Shown here piece by piece: positions 8,875-18,338 of a DNA stretch of 64,000 bases. The DNA is taken from the NCBI RefSeq assembly GCF_013283785.1, contig NZ_JABCPZ010000023.1, forward strand, positions 1 through 64,000, read 5' to 3'. Position numbers and translations under genes: made by a program. Numbering within the stretch: position 1 is the stretch's first letter; every line of letters begins with the position of its first letter. This stretch comes from Nonomuraea antri (GTDB taxonomy: Bacteria; Actinomycetota; Actinomycetes; Streptosporangiales; Streptosporangiaceae). Under the pieces are notes generated by a model. It had not been told where the DNA came from, did not search any database, and saw nothing but the letters and a program-made list of their open reading frames with translations.

Positions 8875-9549
8875 ATGCTTAAGGCCTTTTTCAGGATTTG
8901 TCTAAGCATGATGGTCGTTGCCGGTTGCGCGGCCGCTGATGAGCAGAAGTCCGGCCAGGCCGGGCAGCCGTCGCCGTCGGCGAGCGTGGACGCGGCCAGG
9001 CTGCGGGCCGCGCTGCTGCCCGTGCCCAAGGGCATGACCATCGCCTACGGCCCGGAGACCGGCGCGTTCGGCGCGCTCAAATCCACCCAGCAGGGCCTGG
9101 CCGCGGTACGCCAGGCCAAGCTGGAACGCCCGGAGTGCGCGGGCGCCGCCCAGCTCGACGCCGCCAGGCCGGAGGTCGCCAAGGCGCCGGCCGCGGTGAT
9201 CGCCTTCGCCGCCCAGCGGGGCTCGATCACCCAGGCCGTGGTGTCGCTGCCGGGCACCGCGTTCCCCGACCCGCTCCCCGCGCAGTGCGCCGCCTACCAG
9301 GCCGACGTACGCGGCACGCAGGTCACGTACAAGACCCGTGACCTGCGCATGCCGCCACGCGGCGACCGGTCGCGGGCGTACCTGACCACGGCGGCGGGCG
9401 GCAAGCAGAACGCCCAGATCGGCTCGGTGATGATCAGGCGCGGGAACCTGATCATGAGCATGCTCGTGGTCGGGCAGCGGGTGAAGCCCCGTGGCCTGTT
9501 CGAGCTCGGCCGGCTCGCCGACCAGAACCTGGCGCGGGTGACCAGATAA
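8875..9549 (+). CDS. secreted lipoprotein, possible PknH-like sensor fold
   Basis: A 224-residue protein with a lipoprotein signal: basic start (MLKAFFR), hydrophobic core and lipobox VAGC at about residues 15-18, followed by a Ser/Pro/Gln-rich tether. ATG 8875 has GGAG six bases upstream. The mature part begins DAARLRAALLPVPKGM and has two later Cys residues that could form a disulfide. The arrangement loosely resembles the extracellular PknH-like/LpqN group, in which a soluble domain hangs on the membrane; this is a weak match. The last codons and the stop are part of a 17-bp tandem repeat (9537-9587). No neighbour suggests a function. Confidence 0.6.
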   Translation: MLKAFFRICLSMMVVAGCAAADEQKSGQAGQPSPSASVDAARLRAALLPVPKGMTIAYGPETGAFGALKSTQQGLAAVRQAKLERPECAGAAQLDAARPEVAKAPAAVIAFAAQRGSITQAVVSLPGTAFPDPLPAQCAAYQADVRGTQVTYKTRDLRMPPRGDRSRAYLTTAAGGKQNAQIGSVMIRRGNLIMSMLVVGQRVKPRGLFELGRLADQNLARVTR

Positions 9550-9587
9550 CACAGGTCACCAGATAACACGGGTCACCGGGAAGCACG
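9537..9587. repeat. 17-bp tandem repeat spanning the lipoprotein stop codon
   Basis: Three consecutive 17-base copies: GGTGACCAGATAACACA (9537-9553), GGTCACCAGATAACACG (9554-9570) and a diverged GGTCACCGGGAAGCACG (9571-9587). The first contains the last sense codons and the TAA; the second repeats the TAA downstream. Confidence 0.85.
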
Positions 9588-9667
9588 GGGCGGTGCGCCG
9601 CCGGTGCGTACGCGGTGCGCGCCCTCGCCGAGTCTTGATTCATCGCAAGACGACGAGGGAGCACCCG

Positions 9668-10840
9668 ATGAGCAAGAACATCCTGATCTCCGGCGCCAGC
9701 CTGGCCGGCCCCGCCACCGCCTACTGGCTCACCCGCACCGGGCACCGCGTCACGGTGGTCGAGCGGGCCCCGGCGCTGCGCGAGGGCGGCCAGGCGGTCG
9801 ACTTCCGCGGCGAGGCGCACCTGACCATGCTGCGCAGAATGGGCATCCTGGAGGAGATCCGCCGCTGGCAGACCGAGCCGAGCGAGCTGCAGATCATCGA
9901 CGGGACCGGCCGGGTCAAGATCAGCCTGCCCGCCTCGTTCACCGGCGGCGCGGTGGAGATCACCCGCGGCGACCTGAGCCGCCTGCTGCACGACATGACC
10001 AAGGACCGGGCCGAGTACATCTTCAACGACTCGATCGCCGCGATGACCGAGCGTGCCGACGGCGTCCACGTCACCTTCGAAAGCGGCCTGAGCCGCACGT
10101 TCGACCTGGTGATCGGCGCGGACGGGCTGCACTCCATCGTCCGCAGGCTGGCCTTCGGGCCTGAGGAGCGCTTCGTGCGGCCGTCCGGTTACTACGCCGC
10201 GCTGTTCAGCACGCCGAACCCGCTCGGGCGGAGCGGCAGCACGCTGCTCTACAGCGAGCCCGGCCGCGGCGGCGCCTTCAACGCGGACGCCGACGGCGCC
10301 GGCCTGCTGTGCGTCTTCGCCTCGGAGGCGCTGGACTACCACCACCGGGACGTGGCACGCCAGAAGGAGCTCGTCGCCCGCGCGTTCGCCGGGATGGGCT
10401 GGGAGATGCCCACGCTGATGTCCGGGCTGGCGGAGTCGCGTGACTTCTACTTCGACTCGATCAGCATGGTGCACATGGAGCACTTCACCCAGGGCCGGGT
10501 CGCGCTGGTCGGCGACGCCGGCTACGGGGCGACCATGGGCGGCATGGGCGCGGGCATGTCGATGATCGCGGCGTACGTGCTGGCGGGCGAGCTGGCGGCG
10601 GCGGACGGCGACCACGTCACCGCCTTCGCCCGCTACCAGGAGACCATCAGGCCCTACGCCAAGGCGTGCCAGAAGATCGCCGGCAACGCCGGCCCCTTCT
10701 TCGCGCCCAGGACGGCCCGCGGCATCAAGCTCCGCGACCTGGCGCACCGGGTGCTCACCAAGGGCCCTTTCCTGCGCCTGCTCGACAAGATGTCCACCAA
10801 GGCGGCCAACTCGATCGAGCTCAAGGACTACCGCATCTGA
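9668..10840 (+). CDS. FAD-dependent monooxygenase (PHBH/tetracycline-hydroxylase type)
   Basis: A 390-residue single-component flavoprotein monooxygenase. ATG 9668 has GAGGGA seven bases upstream. The N-terminal Rossmann signature is ISGASLAGPATAYWL (residues 7-21). The mid-protein DG motif VIGADGLHSIVRR and the C-terminal GD motif ALVGDAGYGATMGGMGAG bind FAD and NAD(P)H. Members hydroxylate aromatic or polyketide substrates or inactivate tetracyclines/rifamycins; the residues seen do not fix the substrate. It stands alone between a lipoprotein gene and a convergent glycosyltransferase, so there is no pathway context. A 12-bp palindrome CCGCCCGGGCGG lies just after its stop. Confidence 0.88.
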   Translation: MSKNILISGASLAGPATAYWLTRTGHRVTVVERAPALREGGQAVDFRGEAHLTMLRRMGILEEIRRWQTEPSELQIIDGTGRVKISLPASFTGGAVEITRGDLSRLLHDMTKDRAEYIFNDSIAAMTERADGVHVTFESGLSRTFDLVIGADGLHSIVRRLAFGPEERFVRPSGYYAALFSTPNPLGRSGSTLLYSEPGRGGAFNADADGAGLLCVFASEALDYHHRDVARQKELVARAFAGMGWEMPTLMSGLAESRDFYFDSISMVHMEHFTQGRVALVGDAGYGATMGGMGAGMSMIAAYVLAGELAAADGDHVTAFARYQETIRPYAKACQKIAGNAGPFFAPRTARGIKLRDLAHRVLTKGPFLRLLDKMSTKAANSIELKDYRI

Positions 10841-10857
10841 CCCGCCCGGGCGGCCGC

Positions 10858-12894
10858 TCAGATGAGGACGTGCGCGTCCGGCCGCCCGACGAACGAGAAC
10901 TGCGCGTTACGCGTCAGCTTGATGTGGTCGGCCTGCCAGGTGTGCATCGAGGTGTCGGCGCTGCGCCAGTAGACGAAGTTGAACCGGTCCGCCGAGTAGA
11001 TCTTGACCCCGTCCTCCTTGAGCCGCCGCACCAGGTGGGTGTCCTCACCCCGGGTGATGTCGGCGAACCCGTACGAGCGGAACATCTCGGCCGTGCCGAG
11101 GAACGTCCCGCCCTGCACCAGGAACGAGTAACGATGCTCCAGCCCGGGCAGCCGCAGCATGGTGGTGTTGCTGCCCTCGAAGTAGGAGTAGTGCGCGCCC
11201 TTGCCGACCAGCTCGGCGTCGGAGTAGTCGAAGGCGCGCACCAGGTCCGACAGGTAGTGGTCGCCGTAGAGGTTGTCGTCGTCCATCTTGGCGATCAGCT
11301 CGCCCTCGGCGGCCGCGATGCCCAGGTTCATGCAGGCCCCGAGCGAGAGCTCGGCGGCGGCGGGCAGCACCACGACGTCCGTGATGCCGGCCATGCGGGC
11401 CTTGTCCGCGACCACCACGGGGTCGATGTCCAGGCCGTGCAGCACCATGACGAGCTGCAGCGGACGGTGGATCTGACGGGCCACCGAGGAGATGGCGTGC
11501 TCGATCTGCGAGGCGCGGTTGGTGGGCAGCACCACCGAGATCGACCGGGCGCGCGGCGCGGTGGCGTGGCCGAGCAGCTGCAGGATCTGGTCCACCCGGT
11601 GCGAGAACAGGTGCTTGTCGAACACCTCGCGCATCGCCAGGTGACCCATCCTGGCCCGCAGCTCGGGGCTGTTGATCAGGTGCAGCACCTGGTTGTACGA
11701 CTCGATCGGCTCGCGCGCGATGGGGATGAGCTCGCCGAACGTCTCCTCGATCGCCCGCGACCAGCCGGTCACGACCGGGGTCGCGCAGGCCGACAGCTCG
11801 AACACGCGCCTGGCGCACATGGTCGGCGAGTCGAGCACCGAGTTGACGTTCAGGAACACCTTGTACATGCGGTAGGCGGCGAGCATCTGGTCGTAGGGCA
11901 GCTCGCCGACGATGTGCGGGCGGTACTTCTCCGGCCAGGCGTACTTCTCGTCCACCTCGCCGTTGCGGGCGAAGATGTGCAGGCCGAGCTCGCGGACCGG
12001 GTCGAGCACGGTCTCCATCTGCTCGCGGCGCTCGGGGTGCTTGTCGCGGAAGTACATGCCGGCGAAGACGACGTCGTGCAGCCGGCCCTGCTTCTGCTGG
12101 ATCGGGTTGTGCACCCGGGGCTGGGCGGCGAACTGCAGCACGTCCACCCGGTCGTGTCCCAGAGTTTCGCGATATTTCGGCAGCATGTCGCCGTCGCAGG
12201 TGAACACGTAGTCGAACAGCTTGGCCGTGTCGATGAAGAAGTCGAAGTTCGGCGGGTCCTCCTTGTTCCAGAAGACCGTCGGGATGCCCTCCGACTTGCA
12301 CCAGGCGACCAGCTCGCGCAGCGGCTCCTTGGGCGCGTTCGTGCCGGTCATCTGGTAGCGCCAGCGGCCCTGGTTGCCGTGCCAGGCCGACTCGCAGAAC
12401 AGCAGGTCCGGACGCTTCTCCGCGAAGATCTCCGGCCAGTCCTTGAGCCCGAACTCGATCTGGTCCCACTCGTATTTGAAGGCCATCCTGGAGAAGTCGT
12501 CCAGGATGACGGCGACCTTCAGGTCAGGACGGTTCACCGGCCCCAGCGGCCACTTCACCGCCGGGACCTCGACCAGCGGCGGCCGGTGGTTGGCGAGCTC
12601 GGCCGCCTCGGCGACGGGCAGGGGCGGCTTGGGCGCCTTCTCCCTGGACCGCACCGCCTCGACGATCTTCCCCGGGCTCTTGGTGCCCAGCGCCTCGCCC
12701 AGCTTGAACGTGCGCTTGGCCTGGGTGGCCTCCAGCTTCCACGCCGAGTAGGCGGCCTTGGCCTCGGCTATCTCCAGGCGCCGGCGCAGCTCCCTGACCT
12801 CGGCCTCGTATCGCTCGACGAGCTTGCGCTCCTCGGGCAGCCAGTTGACGGGACCGAGCCGCTGGAAGGTGGGCTCGTCAGGGGTTTCGGCCAT
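10858..12894 (-). CDS. two-domain glycosyltransferase (CgeB-like GT + GT2)
   Basis: A 678-residue cytosolic protein with three parts. Residues about 20-60 form a charged helical, probably coiled-coil segment (EERKLVERYEAEVRELRRRLE). Residues about 120-440 look like the YkvP/CgeB GT-B transferases, with VFWNKEDPPNF, CDGDMLPKYR, VVFAGMYFRDKHPERR and FELSACATPVVTG. Residues about 450-660 are a GT-A family 2 domain with VVLPTNRAS, AKMDDDNLYG (metal-binding DDD) and RGEDTHLVRRL. Two transferase domains in one chain often add alternating sugars. It is transcribed away from the divergent centre at 14.1 kb, downstream of the 2-epimerase gene, and belongs to that surface-glycan locus. Confidence 0.85.
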   Translation of the reverse strand: MAETPDEPTFQRLGPVNWLPEERKLVERYEAEVRELRRRLEIAEAKAAYSAWKLEATQAKRTFKLGEALGTKSPGKIVEAVRSREKAPKPPLPVAEAAELANHRPPLVEVPAVKWPLGPVNRPDLKVAVILDDFSRMAFKYEWDQIEFGLKDWPEIFAEKRPDLLFCESAWHGNQGRWRYQMTGTNAPKEPLRELVAWCKSEGIPTVFWNKEDPPNFDFFIDTAKLFDYVFTCDGDMLPKYRETLGHDRVDVLQFAAQPRVHNPIQQKQGRLHDVVFAGMYFRDKHPERREQMETVLDPVRELGLHIFARNGEVDEKYAWPEKYRPHIVGELPYDQMLAAYRMYKVFLNVNSVLDSPTMCARRVFELSACATPVVTGWSRAIEETFGELIPIAREPIESYNQVLHLINSPELRARMGHLAMREVFDKHLFSHRVDQILQLLGHATAPRARSISVVLPTNRASQIEHAISSVARQIHRPLQLVMVLHGLDIDPVVVADKARMAGITDVVVLPAAAELSLGACMNLGIAAAEGELIAKMDDDNLYGDHYLSDLVRAFDYSDAELVGKGAHYSYFEGSNTTMLRLPGLEHRYSFLVQGGTFLGTAEMFRSYGFADITRGEDTHLVRRLKEDGVKIYSADRFNFVYWRSADTSMHTWQADHIKLTRNAQFSFVGRPDAHVLI

Positions 12895-12947
12895 GGGGGA
12901 ACCAATCGCTCTAGCGGAGATATGTCATGGTACGGGGGGTTGGCCCG

Positions 12948-14078
12948 TTATTCCGAGCGAATGGCCTGGGAAGCCGGCGCCAGATTGTCGCCCTTCAGCC
13001 AGGCGGCGATCACCGTGGCGATGCGCGGGCCCGACTTGCCGTCCCACAGCACCGGCAGCTCGCCGGCCGGCGTGGCGGCGCCGTCGGACAGCGCCTTCTC
13101 CGCGGCCGCGGGCAGGAGGGCCGGCGTGACCAGGCGGTTCGTGCCGTGCGTGACCGTGATCGGCCGCTCGGTGTTGGGCCGCAGGGTCAGGCAGGGCACG
13201 CCCAGCATGGTGGTCTCCTCCTGCACGCCGCCCGAGTCCGTGACGACCAGCGCGGCCCCGCGGACGAGTGAGAGGAAGTCCACATAGCCGAGCGGCTCGA
13301 CGACCTTGATCGTCTCGCCGTCCACCAGACCGGCCTCGGCCAGGCGCGCCTTGCCGCGCGGGTGCACCGGCACCACGATCGGCAGCTGCCGCGAGACCTC
13401 CAGGACCGCGTCCACCAGCTCCTTGGCTGCCTCGGCGGTGTCGACGTTGGCCGGACGGTGCAGGGTCGCCACGGCGTAGCGCGCGGGCAGGCCGAGCCGG
13501 GCCGCCACCGGCGCCGGGTCCAGCGACGGCAGGGCGGAGAACAGGCTGTCGATCATCGGGTTGCCGACCAGGTGCACCTTGGACGCGGGAACGCCCTCGG
13601 CGGCCAGGTAGGCCAGCGCCTCGGGCGAGGTGGCGAACAGCAGGTCGGCCAGCGCGTCGGTGACCACCCGGTTGACCTCTTCCGGCATGCCCCGGTCGAA
13701 CGAGCGCAGCCCCGCCTCCACGTGCGCGGTCTTGATGCCCAGCTTGGCGCAGACCAGGATCGCGGCCAGCGTGGAGTTCACGTCGCCGTAGACCACGACC
13801 AGGTCCGGCTCCTGCTCCAGGCAGAGCTCCTCCAGGCCGACCAGCAGGGCCGCGGTCTGCTTGGCGTGGGTGCCCGAGCCGACCGCCAGGTTCGCCACCG
13901 GTTCCGGCAGGCCGAGGTCGGCGAAGAAGACGTCCGACATCAGCGCGTCGTAGTGCTGGCCGGTGTGGACGATGCCCTGCCGCACGCCGAGCTCAGCGAG
14001 TGCTCGCACCACCGGGGCCGCTTTCACGAAGTTGGGGCGAGCACCCAGTACGTGCAGGACCAGGGGGTTCTCCCTCAT
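12948..14078 (-). CDS. wecB: UDP-N-acetylglucosamine 2-epimerase (non-hydrolysing)
   Basis: A 376-residue enzyme converting UDP-GlcNAc to UDP-ManNAc. Family motifs are all visible: GARPNFVKAAPV near the start, VHTGQHYD, YGDVNSTLA, the catalytic-site segment HVEAGLRSFDRGMPEEVNR, TLHRPANVD and TDSGGVQEE, the UDP-binding end. ATG 14078 has AAGGCGAGG upstream. It is divergent from the GT4 gene at 14136 with only 57 bases between. With the UDP-sugar dehydrogenase at 15925 it would give UDP-ManNAcA, a precursor of teichuronic-acid-like or capsular polymers; the pairing is inference from proximity. Confidence 0.95.
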   Translation of the reverse strand: MRENPLVLHVLGARPNFVKAAPVVRALAELGVRQGIVHTGQHYDALMSDVFFADLGLPEPVANLAVGSGTHAKQTAALLVGLEELCLEQEPDLVVVYGDVNSTLAAILVCAKLGIKTAHVEAGLRSFDRGMPEEVNRVVTDALADLLFATSPEALAYLAAEGVPASKVHLVGNPMIDSLFSALPSLDPAPVAARLGLPARYAVATLHRPANVDTAEAAKELVDAVLEVSRQLPIVVPVHPRGKARLAEAGLVDGETIKVVEPLGYVDFLSLVRGAALVVTDSGGVQEETTMLGVPCLTLRPNTERPITVTHGTNRLVTPALLPAAAEKALSDGAATPAGELPVLWDGKSGPRIATVIAAWLKGDNLAPASQAIRSE

Positions 14079-14135
14079 TGACCTCGCCTTTCATAGCGGA
14101 AGGGAAGAAAACGTTGCCTATGGTACGGTCACCGC

Positions 14136-15806
14136 GTGGCATCCGACGCCAGTCGTCAAGACTCCTCCAAGGTTTCCGCGAAGTCCGCCCGAGCAGGCGT
14201 CGGTGGACTTCTCAAGGGCTTCGTCCAGCATCCGATCATCGTCTCCCGCGTCGTCGTGACGAAGGTCAAATCCGACCCCGTCCGGGTGGCCCAGGCCGCC
14301 GCCGACGCGCTTCCGCCGCGCCTGCGTCCCGTCGTGGGCAAGGTGGCCTGGCCGGCCGCGCGCCAGGCCAGGCGCATGGTGCGCAAGCTCGGCATGCGCA
14401 TGATCAAGGCCCCGTGGAACGAGGCGAAGGAACACTGGGACGCCGGCCGGGTCAGCCAGGCCGCCGAGGCGCTCGACGCGCACGCCAAGTACCCGTTCGT
14501 CAAGCGCAGGGCCGCCTACTACCGGGGCGAGCTGGCCGCCATCAGCCCTGAGCCGATCCCTCCCGGCCCGAAGGTGGCCATCACCGAGCGGGTGGCGGGC
14601 CGGGTGCTGCACCTGGTCACGAACGCGCTGCCGTACACGCAGGCCGGCTACACCGTGCGCACGCACCGCATCGTCACCTCGCAGCGGGCCGCCGGGCTCG
14701 ACCCGCACGTGGTCACCAGCTGGGGCTGGCCCATGCTGCAGGGGCACGCCGACGCGCCGCCTTTCGAGGAGATCGACGGCACCCCGTACCACCGGCTGCT
14801 GCCCGACGGGCGCGGGGAGATGCCCTTCGAGATGCGCGGACGCATGATCAAGGGCGCGGACGAGGTCACCAAGCTCGTCACCCAGCTACGCCCGCAGGTG
14901 CTGCACGCGGCCACCGACCACCGCAACGGCTCTGTCGCGCACGCCGTGCGCGACAGGACGGGCACCCCCTTCGTGTACGAGGTCCGCGGCTTCCTGGAGG
15001 AGACCTGGGCCTCGCGTGACCCGATCCGGGTCGGCAGCCAGCGGCACGTGCTCCAGCGCGAGCGCGAGGCGTTCCTCATGCGCGAGGCCGACGCGGTCGT
15101 GACGCTGGCCGAGACGATGGCCGTGGAGATCGTCGAGCGCGGGGTGCCCAGGGAGAAGATCCACCTGGCGCCCAACGCGGTGGACGATTCCCTGCTGAGC
15201 GCCCAGTACGACGGCGCCTCGTTCCGCCGCGAGTACGGCATCGCCGACGACGAGATCGTGGTCGGCTCGGTGTCCAGCATCGTGGCCTACGAGGGTTTCG
15301 CCACCCTGCTGCGGGCCGCCGCGCTGCTGCGCGACCAGCGCAACCCGGTCCGGGTGCTGATCGTGGGCGACGGCACCGAGCGCGAGAACCTGCTCACCCT
15401 GGTCGGGGAACTCGGACTGAGCGACGCGATCCTTCCGGGACGGGTCGGCCCGGAAGAGGCGCTGCAGGCCCAGGACGCGATCGACATCTTCGCCTGCCCG
15501 CGAGAGGACCTGCGGGTTTGCCGACTTGTTACGCCATTGAAACCCGTCGAGGCGATGGCGCTCGGAAAGCCGGTGGTGCTCAGCGATTTGCCTGCGTTGT
15601 CCGAGTTGGTGGGCTCTGACGGGGCCGGAATGCTGGTCGCGCCCGGCGATCCCGCCGCACTCGCCAAGGCGATCGCGGATCTTCGTGAAGATCCCGCACG
15701 CCGCGCGGAGATGGGTGAAGCCGGTCGCGCGGAAGTGGCGGCGAAGCGCACCTGGGGCCGCGTTGCCGAGACTTATCAAGCTCTATACCGATCTCTTGCG
15801 GAATGA
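14136..15806 (+). CDS. GT4-family glycosyltransferase with N-terminal extension
   Basis: A 556-residue protein. The GTG start is not preceded by a clear Shine-Dalgarno box, and TACGGT lies six bases upstream, so a leaderless transcript is possible. Residues 1-140 are a basic, Ala-rich extension without a recognised domain. The GT-B fold begins near VLHLVTNALPYTQAGYTVRTHRI. The C-terminal half carries the GT4 pattern IVGSVSSIVAYEGFATLLRA, VLIVGDGTERENL, and a donor-site stretch CPREDLRVCRLVTPLKPVEAMALGKPVV where the family has EGFPLxxxEAMA-type sequence. It probably transfers a sugar from a nucleotide donor in the ManNAcA-type glycan locus. Acceptor unknown. Confidence 0.85.
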   Translation: MASDASRQDSSKVSAKSARAGVGGLLKGFVQHPIIVSRVVVTKVKSDPVRVAQAAADALPPRLRPVVGKVAWPAARQARRMVRKLGMRMIKAPWNEAKEHWDAGRVSQAAEALDAHAKYPFVKRRAAYYRGELAAISPEPIPPGPKVAITERVAGRVLHLVTNALPYTQAGYTVRTHRIVTSQRAAGLDPHVVTSWGWPMLQGHADAPPFEEIDGTPYHRLLPDGRGEMPFEMRGRMIKGADEVTKLVTQLRPQVLHAATDHRNGSVAHAVRDRTGTPFVYEVRGFLEETWASRDPIRVGSQRHVLQREREAFLMREADAVVTLAETMAVEIVERGVPREKIHLAPNAVDDSLLSAQYDGASFRREYGIADDEIVVGSVSSIVAYEGFATLLRAAALLRDQRNPVRVLIVGDGTERENLLTLVGELGLSDAILPGRVGPEEALQAQDAIDIFACPREDLRVCRLVTPLKPVEAMALGKPVVLSDLPALSELVGSDGAGMLVAPGDPAALAKAIADLREDPARRAEMGEAGRAEVAAKRTWGRVAETYQALYRSLAE

Positions 15807-15924
15807 TGACCTCCAAGTTGGCTGTCTGTTGTGACGGGTTCGGTCGCATTAGGCGTGAGCTAGGTGGACTTGAGATAACCTTTGCGACCATGAAGTGTTG
15901 TTTCCGGCTCTCTAAGGCACAGCT

Positions 15925-17187
15925 GTGACAGAAATCGACTTGGCTGTCATCGGCCTGGGCTACGTCGGCATGCCGCTCGCCAAGGAGGCAGTGGCCGCCG
16001 GCCTGCGGGTCGTGGGCGTGGACGTCGACCGGAACAAGGTCGACGCGCTCAACGCCGGGCAGTCCTACATCGATGACCTCACCGACGCCGACCTCGAGCA
16101 CATGCTGGCCAACGGGTTCAGCGCCACGCTCGACGAGTCAGTGCTGGCCAAGAGCAACACGATCGTCATCTGCGTCCCCACGCCGCTGGACGAGGACCAC
16201 CGTCCGGACCTCTCCGCGGTCGAGGGCGCGACCAAGTCCGTCGCGCGCAACCTGAGCAAGGGCACGCTGGTCGTGCTCGAATCGACCACCTGGCCGGGCA
16301 CCACCGACGAGGTGGCCCGCCCGCTGCTCGAAACCTCGGGCCTGGTCGCCGGCGAAGACTTCCACCTGGCCTTCTCGCCCGAGCGCATCGACCCGGGCAA
16401 TCCCAAGTTCGGCCTGCGCAACACGCCCAAGGTCGTCGGCGGCTTCACGCCGACGTGCCGCGACCGGGCGACCGCGTTCTACGGCCAGTTCATCGAGCAG
16501 GTCGTGCCGGTCAGCGGCACCCGCGAGGCCGAGATGGCCAAGCTGCTCGAGAACACCTACCGGCACGTCAACATCGCACTCGTCAACGAGATGGCGATCT
16601 TCTGCGACGAGCTGGGCATCAACCTGTGGGAGTCGATCGAGGCGGCGGCCACCAAGCCGTTCGGCTTCCAGAAGTTCCTGCCCGGTCCCGGCGTCGGCGG
16701 ACACTGCATCCCGGTCGACCCCTCGTACCTGTCCTACACCGTGCGTAAGCTGGGGTACCCGTTCAGGTTCGTGGAGCTGGCACAGGAGATCAACGAGCGG
16801 ATGCCTTCCTACGTGGTGGCCCGCGTCCAGCGATTGCTGAACAGGCATAAGAAGCCCGTGAACGGCGCCAGAGTGGTTATGCTCGGCGTCACTTACAAGC
16901 CGGATATCGCGGACGAGCGTGAGACCCCGGCCCTGCCCGTGGCGCGTGCGCTGCTGGAGCTGGGCGCCGAGCTCTCGTTCGCGGACCCGTACGTCAAGGA
17001 GTGGTCGGTCGACGGCACGCAGGTGCCGCGTGAGGAGGATCTGGCCGAGGCCGTGGTGAACGCCGACGTGACGCTGCTGCTGCAGCAGCACGCCGCGTTC
17101 GACCTCGACATGGTCGAGGCGAAGGCCAGGCTCGTGCTCGACACCCGCGGTGTTCTCACCGAGGGTGAACGCGTCGAGCGGCTGTAG
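15925..17187 (+). CDS. UDP-sugar 6-dehydrogenase (WecC/WbpA/TviB type)
   Basis: A 420-residue NAD-dependent enzyme oxidising C6 of a UDP-hexosamine to the uronic acid. The Rossmann motif VIGLGYVGMPLA lies at the N-terminus. STTWPGTT and FSPERIDPGN are typical of the UDP-HexNAc dehydrogenases rather than UDP-glucose dehydrogenase. The catalytic cysteine is C261 in PGVGGHCIPVDP, and the C-terminal NAD/UDP lobe has VTYKPDIADERETPA. The GTG has AAGG eight bases upstream. Together with the 2-epimerase it most likely acts on UDP-ManNAc (WecC role), but UDP-GlcNAc cannot be excluded, so no symbol is given. It is followed after 19 bases by a GT4 gene, probably one operon. Confidence 0.92.
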   Translation: MTEIDLAVIGLGYVGMPLAKEAVAAGLRVVGVDVDRNKVDALNAGQSYIDDLTDADLEHMLANGFSATLDESVLAKSNTIVICVPTPLDEDHRPDLSAVEGATKSVARNLSKGTLVVLESTTWPGTTDEVARPLLETSGLVAGEDFHLAFSPERIDPGNPKFGLRNTPKVVGGFTPTCRDRATAFYGQFIEQVVPVSGTREAEMAKLLENTYRHVNIALVNEMAIFCDELGINLWESIEAAATKPFGFQKFLPGPGVGGHCIPVDPSYLSYTVRKLGYPFRFVELAQEINERMPSYVVARVQRLLNRHKKPVNGARVVMLGVTYKPDIADERETPALPVARALLELGAELSFADPYVKEWSVDGTQVPREEDLAEAVVNADVTLLLQQHAAFDLDMVEAKARLVLDTRGVLTEGERVERL

Positions 17188-17206
17188 CGACGGAGGGCTG
17201 CGCGCA

Positions 17207-18295
17207 GTGCACGTGCTCGTCATGACGGTGGTGCATAACCCCGAGGATGCCCGGATCCTGCACCGGCAGATCCGCGCCCTCGTGGATGCCGGTCATGAGG
17301 TCACGTACGCCGCATCCTTCAGTGCGCACGGCGTCGTCCCCAGGCCGTGGGTCACCGGCGTCGACCTGCCCAGGGCGGCGCAGCGCAAACGGCTGGCGGC
17401 CGTATGGGCCGCAAGACGGCTGTTCAAGCGCATGCGCGACAAGGTGGACCTGGTCCTCATCCACGACCCCGAGCTGCTGTTCGCGGTCTGGGGCGTGCGT
17501 AACAGGCCGCCGGTGGTGTGGGACGTGCACGAGGACACCCCGGCCACCCTGTCGCTCAAGCCGTGGCTGCCGGCCCCGCTGCGGCCGCCCGCGCGCTTCC
17601 TGGCCCGCCTGCTCGAAGGCACCGCCGAGCGTCACATGCACCTGCTGCTGGCCGAGACCGCGTACGCGGGCCGGTTCAAGCACGCCCACCTGATCGTGCC
17701 GAACGAGACCTGGGTGCCCGACTCGGTCACCCCGCCGGGCGACGACCGGGTGGTCTACCTGGGCTGGCTGTCCAGGGCCAGGGGCGTGGCCGAGGCCATC
17801 GAGGTGGCCAAGCTGCTGCAGCCGTACAAGGTGGCGGTGGAGCTCATCGGCTACGCCGACCCGCAGAGCCGTCCGGTGCTCAACCAGGCCGTCACCGAGG
17901 GCCTGCTGGAGTGGCGCGACTTCATGCCCAACGACGAGGCGCTCAAGCGGCTCGACGGCGCCCTGGCGGGCCTGTCGCTGCTGCACGACGAGCCGAACTA
18001 CCGGCACTCCATGCCGACGAAGATCGTCGAGTACATGGCGCACGGCATCCCGGTCATCACCACGCCGTCGCCGCGCGCGGTCGAGCTCGTGGAGCGCTAC
18101 GACAGCGGCGTCGTGGTCCCGTGGGAGGACCCCAAGGCCGTGGCGCAGGCCGTGCTGACGCTGCGCGACGACGTCAGGGAGCGGCGGGCCCAGGGGGCGC
18201 GCGGCTACGCGGCTGCCCGGGCCAACCACCACTGGCCGAACTCCGCCAAGCGTTTCGTGTCCCAGCTCGAGGCCTGGGCGGGCGTCAAGCAATAG
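17207..18295 (+). CDS. GT4-family glycosyltransferase
   Basis: A 362-residue GT-B enzyme. The start at GTG 17207 is preferred because GGAGG lies ten bases upstream and it avoids overlap with the dehydrogenase; an in-frame upstream start at 17150 would add 19 unlikely residues. The N-terminal domain begins VHVLVMTVVHNPEDARI with a conserved VWDVHEDTPATLS segment. The C-terminal domain has VYLGWLSRARGVAEAIEVA and the donor motif SMPTKIVEYMAHGIPVITT, where E is the usual GT4 acid. It sits in the probable operon dehydrogenase-GT4-DUF4434. Confidence 0.85.
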   Translation: MHVLVMTVVHNPEDARILHRQIRALVDAGHEVTYAASFSAHGVVPRPWVTGVDLPRAAQRKRLAAVWAARRLFKRMRDKVDLVLIHDPELLFAVWGVRNRPPVVWDVHEDTPATLSLKPWLPAPLRPPARFLARLLEGTAERHMHLLLAETAYAGRFKHAHLIVPNETWVPDSVTPPGDDRVVYLGWLSRARGVAEAIEVAKLLQPYKVAVELIGYADPQSRPVLNQAVTEGLLEWRDFMPNDEALKRLDGALAGLSLLHDEPNYRHSMPTKIVEYMAHGIPVITTPSPRAVELVERYDSGVVVPWEDPKAVAQAVLTLRDDVRERRAQGARGYAAARANHHWPNSAKRFVSQLEAWAGVKQ

Positions 18296-18338
18296 CCGTT
18301 TATTCTCGGCACATCCAGAGGGCGGTAGGTTCCTGAAC

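Noticed and set aside
10666-13287. Long plus-strand frame antisense to the glycosyltransferase and epimerase genes
   Set aside because: Composition is typical of the complement of GC-rich genes (Arg/Gly/His/Val-rich), while the minus strand encodes clear enzymes.
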